This document shows, piece after piece, positions 11,480-20,268 of a stretch of DNA of 27,383 bases. The stretch's first letter is position 1. Each line of letters opens with the position of its first letter. The stretch is taken from contig NW_014578319.1 of the NCBI RefSeq assembly GCF_000485595.1, forward strand, positions 1 through 27,383, read 5' to 3'. The translations under genes and the position numbers were made by a program. A model generated the notes under the pieces. That model searched no databases. It was not told the origin of the DNA and saw only the letters and a program-made list of their open reading frames with translations. This DNA comes from Priapulus caudatus (Eukaryota; Priapulida; Priapulimorpha; Priapulimorphida; Priapulidae).

Positions 11480-12719
11480 TACATACAAACGTGCACGCAC
11501 ACGCACACACACACACATGGCACGTACCAGCAGGCTGTAGTATTTACAGTGGATGCCGAGGGAATTGGCGAGCGTCTTGTAGATCGAGAAGCCAGGCTTG
11601 GGGACGAGAATGTTCTGGCCACGGTTGGCGATCACTTGAATGCACAAGTCGAGGGCGTGCGAGCATCCACCAGTCATTATCACATCCTAAACACACACGC
11701 GTGTGCGCAGCATATAGTCCCATATAGTTCCACGCGCACGTGTGAAACACTAAACCCACGCGTGTGCATATGACATATAGTCTAACATAGTTTACCATCA
11801 ACATTATAAACGTACGATGTGAGCATGCCGCATATTATAGTCTTACAAGGTTCAACGTCGACATTAAAAAGACGCGATAACGGTTAAGTTTCTTTAAAAA
11901 GAGGATGAAGAATTCATCCTCAAAAGGATGAACCTACGTTAGATTGGATTAGATCTACTATCAAAGAGGTCGATCACTGGTAAAGAGTTCGTAGTTAAAT
12001 TAAAGGGATGCTTTACATCGTGCATGTCATCAGCTGCGTTCAACATATAGCTGAGCGGAGGATATAAAACAAGAAACTGGTAGCAAGCAAGGGTACGTGC
12101 CAGCAGCTTCATCACATCCGGCTGCGGTGTGCATTGCAGAAATTGCAGCGTTTTTAATTAGGATTGCTAATCAGTAACTGAGGTTTAGAAGAATTGAAGG
12201 GCACAGAGTTGAAACACTGGTTAAAAGTAGGAGCTGGTGGAGAGATGGTAAATTTTTCACAGTTAAGGTTTTGTCGAATTTCAATGTCAGTTTAGTTTTG
12301 TAGTTTTGCACTGACGAAAACGTCTGGCCGCTGGTAAAAGGTTCGTAAGTGTGACAAGCCTTGAAAAACAATAATTAATAGCTAGAAAAGTTGTGAGAGA
12401 CAGAGAAAGATGGAGAGAGACAGCGAGCGAAAGTGATAGAGGGGGTGGAAGAAGAGAAAGGGAGAAAAGGGGAGAGATAGGGAGAGATCGATAGAGAACA
12501 TTTCTACATTCAGCTGACTTTCATCACGTAACATACTTCACTGCAATGTTCCTGGAGCTATTCCCATATAAGCATGCAGTTGTTTCAACTTTGTACAAAA
12601 ATTTGACCATTTATTCCAACCAAGATAAAAACTAGAACGATAGTGACGTACCTTAGCTTCTACCGGCATCCCTTCACAGTTTACATACTTTGCAACAGCC
12701 TCCCTAGTCTCCCCGTAAC
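8757..12719 (-). CDS. TAT: Tyrosine aminotransferase, C-terminal nine exons (gene span)
   Basis: TAT is a cytosolic PLP enzyme (fold-type I, class I/II aminotransferase) that moves the amino group of tyrosine to 2-oxoglutarate, the first step of tyrosine breakdown. Nine exons join without a frameshift: 12652-12719, 11528-11686, 11138-11329, 10844-10926, 10538-10604, 9977-10105, 9559-9642, 9095-9193, 8757-8927. All introns are GT-AG and phases agree at every junction. The joined product has 349 residues. Seen, numbered in this partial product: NNPSNPCG with the PLP-contacting Asn at 105; ADEIY with Asp133 and Tyr136; SCGGLTKR with the Schiff-base Lys166; PGWRMGW with phosphate-binding Arg174; and the substrate-carboxylate Arg302 in SNYFRI. 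Residue roles are from the family. Vertebrate TAT is about 454 residues, so about 105 N-terminal residues are missing; no minus-strand exon for them is visible to the right. Candidate exons lie on the plus strand at 25890-26778. Confidence 0.95.
9095..9193 (-). CDS. TAT: TAT exon ([11 protein letters not shown] ... [10 protein letters not shown])
   Basis: This exon has 33 codons, phase 0 both ends. It starts [17 protein letters not shown] and ends [10 protein letters not shown], matching VGIEMEHFPEFENDVEF and EQSVHCLPAT of vertebrate TAT. Acceptor tacag ends at 9194; donor gtaacc starts at 9094. Confidence 0.95.
9194..9558 (-). other. TAT intron with AT-rich gttacaattac repeats
   Basis: The plus strand at 9301-9500 holds runs of taataatgtaataat and a recurring gttacaattac word (about 9390, 9420, 9462 and variants). 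It looks like a decayed short tandem repeat inside the 365-nt intron. Confidence 0.6.
9559..9642 (-). CDS. TAT: TAT exon ([28 protein letters not shown])
   Basis: This exon has 28 codons, phase 0 both ends. It ends [10 protein letters not shown], matching VRPSGAMYLM of vertebrate TAT, and VPGLKPV matches IPGLRPV. Acceptor tttcag ends at 9643 and donor gtgcgt starts at 9558. Upstream of the acceptor the transcript carries a (CU)-rich microsatellite, the complement of the GA repeat at 9671-9747. Confidence 0.93.
9671..9747. repeat. (GA)n microsatellite in a TAT intron
   Basis: gagaga with aaag interruptions. On the TAT transcript it is a CU-rich tract about 30-105 nt upstream of the acceptor of the exon at 9559-9642, separated from it by a short tata stretch. 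Confidence 0.9.
9977..10105 (-). CDS. TAT: TAT exon ([20 protein letters not shown]...)
   Basis: This exon has 43 codons, phase 0 both ends. [13 protein letters not shown] matches LSQRILGPCTIVQ of vertebrate TAT; the exon ends TLAILQ. In this family the segment begins the long helix linking the large domain to the C-terminal small domain. Acceptor catag ends at 10106; donor gttaga starts at 9976. Confidence 0.94.
10139..10300 (+). repeat. 68-bp tandem duplication plus decayed third copy in a TAT intron
   Basis: acaaacatgg begins copies at 10139 and 10207. Both go on to a gcaa..gag(c)..accacgc/accatgc..caagaaa..aactca series. caaacatgg recurs at 10291 before a diverged sequence. The repeat lies entirely inside the 432-nt intron 10106-10537. 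Confidence 0.75.
10538..10604 (-). CDS. TAT: TAT exon ([15 protein letters not shown])
   Basis: This exon has one base completing the split Arg codon and then 22 codons, [15 protein letters not shown] through DIFKE. PGWRMGW is the conserved PLP-phosphate Arg loop immediately after the Schiff-base Lys. Acceptor ggtag ends at 10605; donor gtaaat starts at 10537. Phase 2 in and phase 0 out agree with both neighbours. Confidence 0.95.
10844..10926 (-). CDS. TAT: TAT exon with the catalytic lysine (VFSGHEFYP ... SCGGLTK)
   Basis: The 83-nt exon was found by following the family alignment, because the open frame is too short to be noticed otherwise. It reads [13 protein letters not shown], then [11 protein letters not shown] plus two bases (AG). 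Those two bases and the first G of the next exon make the Arg after the catalytic Lys. The Lys of GGLTK forms the internal aldimine with PLP in this family (GGLAKR in vertebrates). Acceptor acag ends at 10927 and donor gtgatt starts at 10843. Confidence 0.93.
11138..11329 (-). CDS. TAT: TAT exon with NNPSNPCG and ADEIY motifs
   Basis: This exon has 64 codons, phase 0 at both ends, starting [13 protein letters not shown] and ending [10 protein letters not shown]. It carries two hallmark cofactor motifs of class I/II aminotransferases: the NPSNPCG Asn that contacts the PLP phenolate and the ADEIY Asp/Tyr pair, where Asp holds the pyridine nitrogen. Acceptor gctgcag ends at 11330; donor gtacgt starts at 11137. 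An in-frame read-through of the donor (VRVVHSLV) has no family similarity and is intron. Confidence 0.95.
11414..11520. repeat. (CACG)n/(CA)n microsatellite filling a small TAT intron
   Basis: gcac units pass into pure (ca)n, then (cata)n and again (ca)n. It occupies about half of the 198-nt intron 11330-11527 and begins some 8 nt after the donor in transcript sense, where it reads (UG)n. Confidence 0.95.
11528..11686 (-). CDS. TAT: TAT exon ([13 protein letters not shown] ... CKYYSLL)
   Basis: This exon has 53 whole codons, phase 0 at both ends. [15 protein letters not shown] matches the vertebrate segment DVILTSGCSQAIDLC, the loop before the PLP phosphate site. [18 protein letters not shown] matches the next conserved block, which in this family includes an aromatic residue near the cofactor ring. 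Acceptor tttag ends at 11687 and donor gtacgt starts at 11527. Confidence 0.95.
11695..11880 (+). repeat. Three-copy degenerate repeat, about 60-bp period, in a TAT intron
   Basis: The words catatagtcccatatagtt (11712), catatagtctaacatagttt (11774) and catattatagtcttacaagg (11830) each follow a gtg..gca segment. The last two copies continue with atcaacatta/gtcgacatta. The repeat lies inside the 965-nt intron 11687-12651. Confidence 0.65.
12388..12500. repeat. GA-rich purine stretch in a TAT intron
   Basis: Almost pure purine (gagagacagagaaagatgga and similar) within the intron upstream of the exon at 11528-11686, with purines on the plus strand. Confidence 0.8.
12652..12719 (-). CDS. TAT: TAT exon, start of the clean minus-strand part ([11 protein letters not shown]...)
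   Basis: The 68-nt exon begins with two bases (GT) that complete a codon started in the previous exon, then encodes 22 codons beginning [11 protein letters not shown] and ending PVEAK. It aligns with the stretch after the conserved 'YAPSIG' loop of vertebrate TAT. The acceptor is at 12720-12721 (...tatag) and the donor gtacgt begins at 12651. It is too short and too interrupted to show up as an open frame. The needed partner is an exon ending in a single G (Gly codon GGT). The plus-strand exon at 26665-26778 ends exactly that way. Confidence 0.9.
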
Positions 12720-12721
12720 CT

Positions 12722-13668
12722 ATACAAATAAGAAATAAAATAGCAAATCAATAGAATATGTAAAGCATAAAGTTTGTTCAGTAAATACAATGAAACTAGT
12801 TTTAGCAGTCATCCATGTAGAGTGAACATCTGTCTATGGAGTGGTTAGACCTTTAACTTACATACAGGTTGGACTATACAGTTATAATGTATAAGATATA
12901 AATTCTATAATGAACAACAAGCCAATCATCAGGTAGCAATAACAGATGGAAAAACATGTATATCTTTTGGCTTCATCCCTGTTTGAATTAAACAACGTGT
13001 ATACATTACTCATCATAAATAGCTTGTCATGAGATAAAGCAACAAAAATTGGTTTAAACTGCTTATTTTGGCAATGTGACCCTTCACCATGCACGGGTTC
13101 TAATCTTATCGTAGCATCTCTTCTTTTCTCATCACCAATCACAGCATAATACAGCTGTGCAGATGCATGCGTCCTTGGCCCGGATATCCAAGCTGGTATT
13201 CGTGGCGCACGCACACCAAAAACCATTCAAAATTAAAAGCGAGAAGTAGTGAAACTGAGGGCAATTAACACATCTGGCGTCGTCAGTCGATCTGCCTGCC
13301 GCTCGTTTTATCACACCTGTCTCGCAGTGATGCCCTCTGCCATTGCTCAGGTTTACTCGGTACTTCACAGGCACTATGATAATCATGATTGCTATTTACA
13401 CTAGAACAACTCAACCTTTACTTGTAAGAAGCTCGAAGACCGATTCTTTCTCACACAGAGTCGATATATCCGATGCAATGCAAACGTACAGAGTGCGTGT
13501 AAGGTGCACATGGTCTTCTATCATCATTACGAAACATGTCAGAGGCTGGCACAAGCGTTGCTTGGATCATTGTGGTTAGTCGAACTCAGTCTCGTTCGCT
13601 CGTAGGGAGACGGTTGAGGAATTATAAGAGGTTTCTACCAGGTGCTAACCCATTGATCAAGAAAGGAA
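12722..13668. other. Upstream flank of the clean TAT exons; no exon seen
   Basis: This is single-copy DNA. I searched the minus strand here for the TAT segments KYNGY and GDPTVF and found neither. Open frames at 12882-13226 and 13132-13386 (minus) have no family similarity. If the gene continues in place, this is intron. Confidence 0.45.
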
Positions 13669-13911
13669 GGTACGAAGAGATAGAGATGGAGAGAGGGGAG
13701 GGAGGAAGAGATATAGAGGGAGAGAGAAAGGGAGGGAGAGCGGGGAGAAAGGGAAAGAGGGAGGGAGGAGGAAGAGATAGAGAGGGGCGAGAGGGGAGGG
13801 AGGAAGATATATATATAGAGAGAGAGAGACGGAGAGAAAAGACAGAGAGGGAGAGAGAGAGGGAGGGAAGAAGAGATAGAGAGGAAAGGAGGAAGAGAGG
13901 GAGAGAGGAAA
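13669..13911. repeat. GA-rich purine tract
   Basis: gagaggga/aggaagagata units, purine on the plus strand, with a short tatatata at 13807-13816. It is bounded on the right by a GC hairpin gaccccc/gggggtc (13912-13918 and 13928-13934, 9-nt loop). Confidence 0.9.
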
Positions 13912-14326
13912 GACCCCCCTACATCCTGGGGGTCGAGGAAGGTTCAATTCTGCAGGACGGGAAACGCACAACCGCAAACTCGTGAGAAAAATAGATGAAA
14001 TGGAAATTTTCCCAAAATAATATATAAACGCGTAAATAGGAAAAAGCTCCAAAAACAGAAAAGAATACGATCTTGACGCTCTAAAGACATCAGGAGCGGA
14101 AGCCCTTTACGTAAGGACAAACCTTCCCAGGATACCTCGCGCTGGCAAAAAGAAAACCACTGTGAGGCGGATGAAACCGGCTGCGGCTATTTCCATCCCT
14201 GTCGGGAAGCATCCCGCTGCATATAAGCAGGCGAGCGAGCGGACGGGCGGGCATCCCACGCGGCTAGCATGAGTTTGTTTACGCGCTGGTCCTCGCGTGC
14301 TGCATGCAGCGAGTTCCACTGGGGGC

Positions 14327-14378
14327 CGTATCATACGCTCATAATGCCCACTCCTCCCCTTCACTCCCGTATTATACG
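14327..14378. promoter_or_regulatory. Two interrupted palindromes CGTAT-N-ATACG, 41 bp apart
   Basis: CGTATCATACG (14327-14337) and CGTATTATACG (14368-14378) each have 5-bp inverted arms around one base, and the longer word ccgtatyatacgc is a direct repeat of 12 of 13 bases. They lie in a GC-richer unique block (14100-14420). A paired half-site layout could be a protein-binding site. Nothing shows which gene it would serve. Confidence 0.3.
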
Positions 14379-14589
14379 CACAGTATCGCCACATGTCCTT
14401 CTCGAGAGTTAAAGGTCAGTCAACTAACTCGTGCTTCTTGGAAAAGCAGCGCCGCTATAAGCTGTAGCGGAGGATGAGGAGGCAGGCATACACGAGCATC
14501 CACGAGGGCCAGGCTGGGATGCACGGGCGCGGTGTACGTTGACGCGTGGTGATCAGCGGTATATATGTCCTGCTGCTGATACACAGATT

Positions 14590-17210
14590 TGACAGAGAGA
14601 GAGAGAGGGGCGAGAGGCTGCGCAGCTGAGAGATGGAGGAGAAGGAAATGCGGAGAGAGACGAGAGCGAAGAGAGTAAGAGAGAGAGAAGAGATCGGGAG
14701 CGGCTGAGAGACTGAGACGTTGGGTCTCGGGAAGAGAGTGAGATCGCGGAGATGAGAAGAGCGATTGAGACGACGAGAAAGAGACGAGAAAGATCGACGA
14801 AGAGGGGAGACGCAGTCTGACGAGCAAAACAGAGGTGGTGAGAGTGAGAGAGCAGGGAAAGACGAGAGTTTAACCGACTCAAGGACTTTCGACGGCCCAG
14901 ATCTCCCTTCGAACGAGGGGATGAGACAGATGCCGAGGGGAGAGCGGAGATAGAGATAGAGGAGAGCTCCTGCTTGAGACGAAAGATGACTAAGAAGAGA
15001 GGTTCTGGCGACCCGCGCATCGGTGATGAGATGAGGAGAGAATGAGAAGATGAGAAGAAACTGAGAAAGTGACTCGTGAGAGACGAGAGAGAGAGAGAGA
15101 TGAGAAGCAGAGCGAGAGGCCGGATTGCAGAGCTCCGCGATGACTGCCGGAAGAGAGGTGCCAATGGTGCGGAGAGAGAGGACGAGAGGAGAGATGTGAG
15201 AGAGACGAGAGAGAGAGACTGAGAGAGAGAGATGATGCCTGAGAGAGAGATTATTGAGGATGGACGTCGAGAGAGGAGACTGTAGTGAGAGAAGAGACAT
15301 CTGGATCCGAGAGAGAGAAAAGAGAAGGAGATAAGAAGGTGGGAGAGAGAGAGAGAGAGAAGAAAGAAGAGAGAGAAGGAGGCTTGGGAGCAGACGTGAG
15401 AAGTGGGAGAGAGAGAAAGAGAGAAGAGGGAGAGACGGACCGAGAGGAGAGGACGAAGAGATGAGATGGACAGAGGAGAGAGAGAGAGAAGAGAGACGGA
15501 GAGATGAAGTGGAGGGGGGATGACCGGAGCGAAGAAAGAGAAAGGGAGAGAGAAAGTAGAGAGCGACGAGCGAAAGACGCTCGGTTGGCGGAGACGGAGG
15601 AGAGACGAGAGAGGAGAAAGAGGAGAGACCTTGGATCCCAGGATCGAGAGAAAGGTGAGAAGGGAGAGCGAGAGGCAGAGGTGGAGAGGAGAGATAATTC
15701 TGGAGACGCGTGACGGATCGATGAGAGAGAGACAGGATGAGAGAGACTCGGGAGAAACAGAGAGAGAGAGAGAGAGGACGATGACGAAGAAAAAAAAATG
15801 AGAGAGAGTGAGATGAGACGAGAGAGAGAGAGAGAGAAATGCAGAGAGACGAGCAGCAGAGAGAGAGAGGAGAGAGCATGAAGAGAGAGAGCGAGGAGGA
15901 TGAGAGGGAGACAGAGAGAGGAGAGAGAGAGGAGAGAGAGAAGAGAAGACGAGAGTAGAGAGAGGAGAGACGACGAGAAAGAGAGATGAGAGAGAGAGAG
16001 AGATGACGAGGAGTCGGAGGAGAGAAGGAGATGAGAGACGAGAGAGAGAGAGGAGACCCGAGGTGGAGAGAGAGGAACGCGACGAGGGACGAGAGAGAGA
16101 GCAGGGGGAGAGAAGAAAGAAGAGAGAGAGAGCAGAGAGAAAAAGAGATGTAGAGAGAGAGAGAAAAGAGAGAGACGAGAGAGAGAGAGAGAGGAGATAG
16201 AGAGAGAGAAAGGTGGACCGAGAGAGAGAGACGAGAGGGGGGGGGGGGGCGGGGGCGGGGCGGGGGGGGGGGGGGCGGGGGGGGGGCCGGGGGGGGGGGG
16301 CGGCCCCTCGGCCCGAGAGACAGAGAGAGGAGAAGAGAAGAGGGGAGGAGATGAGACAAATGAGAGATCGAGAAAGCAACGTCGGGAGAATAATGAGGGG
16401 ACGATTGAGATTAGGAGTGAGAGGGATGAGAGGAAGGAGTTGAGAGAGAGGGTGTGCGAGAGAGAGAGAGGAGTGGAGATTCCGAGGGTGAAAAGAAGAT
16501 GGAGAAGAGAGAGAGAGAGGAGGAGACTGACGAGAGGAGAGGATGGGATGAGAGAGATGTGCTTGGAAAGAGGGAGAGAAAGCAGAGAAAGAGGAGAGAG
16601 GAGAGAGAGGAGAGATGAGAGAGAGACGGAGAGTCGAGTGAGGAAAGAAGAGGAATGGAAAGAGAGGACTGACATGACCGAGGAATGAGAGAGAGAAGAT
16701 GTGAAGAGAGAGAGAAAGAGAGAGAGAGAGGAGAGGAGCGAAAGAGAGACGAGAGATGATAGAGATTGAGAAAAAGAGAGGAGACCGAGATGAGAGGAGA
16801 GGAGAGAGAAGAGAGAGAGGAGAGAGAGAGAGGAGAGAGCAGACGGGAGAGAGAGAGAGAGGCGAGAGAGGGAGGAGACGGAGAGAGAGAGACGAGAGAG
16901 GAGAGAGAAGAGAGAGAGAGAAGAGAGAAGAGAGAAGGAGGAGAGAGAGGATGAGAGAGAAGAGAGAGCAGAGATGAGAGAGAGAGATGAGACTGAGAGA
17001 GAGAAAGAGAGAGAGAGCAGAGAGAGAGATGAGTGAAGAGAGAGGAGAGAGAGAAAAGGAGAGAAGAGAGAGAAGAGGAGGAGAGAAGAGAGGGAGAGAA
17101 GAGAGGAGAAAGAGACGGAGGACGAGAGAGAAGAGAGGGAGGAGAAGAGAGATGAGCGAGAGGAGAGAGAGCAGACTGAGAAAGTGAGAAAGCCCATCGG
17201 ATGAGAGAGA

Positions 17211-17252
<42 letters not shown>

Positions 17253-17255
17253 CGA
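14590..17255 (+). repeat. 2.6-kb polypurine (GA-rich) tract
   Basis: The plus strand is dominated by gagaga with scattered single C or T (commonly gagacgagag and gagatgagag). The three minus-strand open frames of over 600 codons across it translate to Ser/Leu-rich text (LSLSLS, SSLS). They overlap one another in different frames and come from TCTC repeats, not from genes. In the left third (14840-15150) the purine pattern is weaker. The right end is pure (ga)n at 17204-17245. Confidence 0.92.
16238..16306 (+). repeat. G-run / potential G-quadruplex cluster
   Basis: About 69 bases of almost only G with isolated C (g-runs of 4 to 14), inside the polypurine tract and ending in cggcccctcgg. It provides many overlapping quadruplex possibilities on the plus strand and an i-motif on the minus strand. 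Such runs are also common places for sequencing and assembly error. Confidence 0.8.
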
Positions 17256-17540
17256 TGATACTCGTTAGATTACAATTATGTAACTCAACAGGCGTAGAGG
17301 TATAAGGTTAACAGAGTAGGCAACCCTCAGCTCTGTTTGGTTACATATATTTGTATCTAAATAACCGGATAAGGGGGCGAGTGATGTATGAATAATTATG
17401 CAGATGAAGCTGTGCGAGTGATGTAAGGTGGTAAAAGCTAATAAGATGCTAATGAATGTACCGCCTTCCCTGCGGTACAGATAATGTATGCGTTAATAAT
17501 ATATATATTTAATAGTATATATTATATTATATTATATATA
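17256..17540. other. Single-copy sequence, no gene seen
   Basis: Ordinary mixed composition ending in a ta-rich stretch (17496-17540). I see no recognisable exon or repeat family. Confidence 0.4.
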
Positions 17541-17541
17541 T

Positions 17542-17594
17542 TATATATCAAGAGTCCATTAATTAGAGTCTCTATTATGGACTCTTGATATATA
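17542..17594. repeat. Hairpin: 18-bp perfect inverted repeat
   Basis: The arm tatatatcaagagtccat (17542-17559) is mirrored by atggactcttgatatata (17577-17594). The 17-nt loop is itself nearly self-complementary (agag.t.ctct), so the whole unit is one long imperfect stem. It adjoins a second inverted repeat at 17608-17688. Confidence 0.85.
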
Positions 17595-17607
17595 TATAAT
17601 GGCATAA

Positions 17608-17688
17608 CGGTGCGATGTGCGACCTAGTTGTATTGAATATATATTTATTATTTAATTCAACTAAGTTCGTGCGACGCACATCGCACCG
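17608..17688. repeat. Inverted repeat, 14-bp perfect ends (MITE-like)
   Basis: cggtgcgatgtgcg (17608-17621) and cgcacatcgcaccg (17675-17688) are exact reverse complements. Inward, the pairing resumes partly (gttgtattgaa against ttcaactaa). Short length, terminal inverted repeats and an AT core fit a small non-autonomous element or a folded structure. No clear target-site duplication was identified. Confidence 0.7.
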
Positions 17689-18040
17689 CTTTAAAGAAAG
17701 CTAAACCATGACTGTGAAGCTATTTATACCAAGCTAATTTGTTTTCATACCCCGCATGACACGTCATACCCACGTCACACGTCACGAGGTAGAGTAGTTT
17801 TATGCGAGATGGATTACCTGCGAACTGCCTGGGCGACCTCAGATCACCGCCTGATCCGAGCGACGGCAGCGCCACCAAGTGTTTACAGCTTCGATCCAGG
17901 AGAAGTAAGTATAGTTGCATTTTACAGAAGTGGGTCACAGCACTGGCGCCCACAGGTCTTAAGAAAGTAGGTAAAGCAGCAGAAGGATAGAAATTCTTCA
18001 GTGCATAATAAAATGCAGATGCGCTGTAGGCGCGCTGCAT

Positions 18041-18090
18041 GCTTAGGGGGGTCTGGGGGCATTGCGCCGCCCCTGAATTTTGAATTGGGT
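18041..18090 (+). repeat. G-rich dispersed-repeat-like segment
   Basis: ttaggggggtctgggggcat followed by gcgccgcccctgaattttga resembles a phrase I recall as recurrent in marine invertebrate genomes (tagggggg-tctgggggcat, then C-rich, then ttttga). A related phrase, gccgtagctaggcggggaaa with gggggccagctgcc, is at 18823-18856. Assignment to a named family is not possible here. Confidence 0.3.
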
Positions 18091-18354
18091 CAGACGTCTG
18101 GCAGATGCAAGTCTGGTGGATGTTTGCGAGAGAGATGTTAGGAACAAAATCGTAGGAACAAAATTGTTTAACCCAAGCATTTACATGGAAGCCACTGTCG
18201 CTTCAGCTGCTTCTATGCTGCGGGGCGCACTCGCGACCGCTCACAGAGTGCCGTATGAATTGCAGTTTTAGAACAGGACAAGATCCTGGAGATTTGCACT
18301 GACAGGCGCCGAGTGAGGCATAGCAATACATACAAACCACACCAGCACAGGACA

Positions 18355-18655
18355 CCGACACACACACACGACAGCACCCACAACCGCACGCACGCAAGCC
18401 AGCACGCGACGCACGCGACGCACACACACACGCACCACGCACACACGCACCCCCCCCCCCACACACACACACGCACACGCCACACGCACACGCACACGAA
18501 CCGCACACGCCACACGCACACGCACACACGCACACGCACACGCACACGCACACGCACACACACACAACACACACACACACACACACAACACACACACAAC
18601 GCCCTGCCCGCACGCACACACAGCACACGCTGCCCGCACACACCACACCAACTAC
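18355..18655. repeat. CA/CACG-rich microsatellite
   Basis: Irregular mixtures of (ca)n, cacgca and cgcaca with a C-run (18450-18459). The open frames on both strands (Cys/Val-rich on the minus strand, His/Thr-rich on the plus strand) are repeat artefacts. Confidence 0.92.
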
Positions 18656-18925
18656 CCCGTCGCCTCATACTCCTCCGTGATGCCTCGCTCCGTCACACAA
18701 CTTTTCTAACGGGCATCAGCCCCTCTCTCCCCAATACACAACCTTTATTGAAAACCTTTTCCCTTACAACTTCAAATTGTGGTTCTACGTGTTACAGACG
18801 ATGTCGCGATGATGTTCACAGAGCCGTAGCTAGGCGGGGAAAGGGGGCCAGCTGCCGCCACAGACCAGATGTAATTACCGTCAAAACCAAGCGCCGTCAT
18901 CGATAAACGGGGCGCCGGACCATGC
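18656..18925. other. Unique sequence, no gene seen
   Basis: No exon is recognised. It includes gagccgtagctaggcgggga at 18821-18840, probably part of a dispersed repeat. Confidence 0.35.
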
Positions 18926-18929
18926 CCAC

Positions 18930-19205
18930 GGCCAACTGTATCACGTGTCAATTCCATCTGTCAACTGCCACGGCCAACTGCCTATGTCAACCTGGCCCAC
19001 TGTCAAACTACCCACTGTTAAACTGCCCCACTGTCAACTGCCCACTGTCAACTGTTCACTGTAAACTGTCCACTGTCAACTGCCCCCCACTGTCAACTGT
19101 TCACTGTCAACTGCCCACCGTTGTCAGACTGCCCACTGTATAATGATGCCCACTGTAACTGCCACTGTCAACTACCCACGTATAAACTGACCCACTGTGC
19201 AACTG
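18930..19205 (+). repeat. Minisatellite of about 13-14 bp, core ccactgtcaactg
   Basis: The core ccactgtcaactgc is repeated about 18-20 times with C-run and single-base indels. It breaks into gcccactgtataatgatgcc near 19130. Confidence 0.9.
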
Positions 19206-19334
19206 TCAGAACACAAAGCCGCGCATGCGACTCGACTTCCCCACGGTAAGTTAGCCATTGCGAGGGTTATTTACATTTTTGAAACCGTTTACCAGTTCCA
19301 GAATGTAAATATCATACCTGACACAGCACACTTC

Positions 19335-20020
19335 TCCTTCACGATACCTTCGATGCGTCATTCACGAGACCTTCATGCTTCATTCACGTTACTCACACTA
19401 CCTTCCACAACTACCTGTTCCAGCATACCTTTCACGCTACCCTTTCATTGCTTCATTCACTCTCCTTCACGCATCCTTCACGCATCCTTCACGCTACCTT
19501 CACACTTACCTTCACGCTACCTTCACGCATCCTTCACGCTCCCTTCACGCATCCTTCATGGCTACCTTTTCACGCTAACCCTTCAGGCTACCCTGTCTCG
19601 CGTCCTTCACGCTTAGCCTTCACACTACCTTCACGCATCCTTCACGCTACTTCACATACCTATCCATGCTTCATGATCACGCTAGCCTTCACGCCTACCT
19701 TCACGCTACCTTCACGCGTCTCTTCACGCTAGCCTTCACGCCATCCTTGCACGCTACCTTCACACATCATTCACGCTTTCATTCACGCACCTTCACGCTA
19801 CCTTTTCAACGTACTTCACGCGTTACCTTCACGCGTTCCTTCACGCTACCTGTCCACTGCTACCTTCACGGCTACCTTCACGCGTCCTTCCACGCTACCT
19901 TCAGCCATCCTTTCACGGCTACCTTCACAATACCTTCACGCCATCCTGTCACGCTAACCTTCACGCTACCTTCCACGCATCCTATACACTACCTTCACGG
20001 CATCCTTCACGCATAAGCAT
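19335..20020 (+). repeat. Minisatellite of about 11-12 bp, core ccttcacgctac / ccttcacgcat
   Basis: The words ccttcacgctac and ccttcacgcatc alternate for almost 700 bp with many small indels. Open frames over it (FTLPSRILHA-like repeats) lose phase repeatedly and are not coding. Confidence 0.92.
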
Positions 20021-20042
20021 TCGCAACAACAATTAACGTGAC

Positions 20043-20215
20043 AAACCCCCTCCCCGTCCTCCCTCCCCGTCCCCTTCCCTTCGTCCCCTCCCCTCGCCTC
20101 TTCCCCTACCCCTCCCCCGTCCTCCCTCCCCGTCCCCTTCCCTTCGTCCCCTCCCCTCGCCTCTTCCCCTACCCCTCCCCGTCCCCTCCCCGTCCCCTCC
20201 CCTCCCCCGTGATTC
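20043..20215 (+). repeat. C/T-rich tract with 63-bp tandem duplication
   Basis: cgtcctccctccccgtcccc starts at 20055 and again at 20118. The two 63-bp copies are essentially identical, followed by a third partial (ccccgtcccc). The plus strand is pyrimidine-rich here, opposite to the other purine tracts. Confidence 0.9.
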
Positions 20216-20268
20216 ACATCCTAAGATTAGAAGACCACGCATAGCTGCGAAACACGCGAGCACATGCC

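Noticed and set aside
14270-14413. 47-codon plus frame after a catataag TATA-like word at 14219
   Set aside because: Product has no recognisable feature; TATA-like words are frequent by chance.
14455-17197. Three minus-strand open frames of about 608-648 codons rich in Ser and Leu
   Set aside because: They overlap in different frames, translate TCTC repeats, and have no domain structure.
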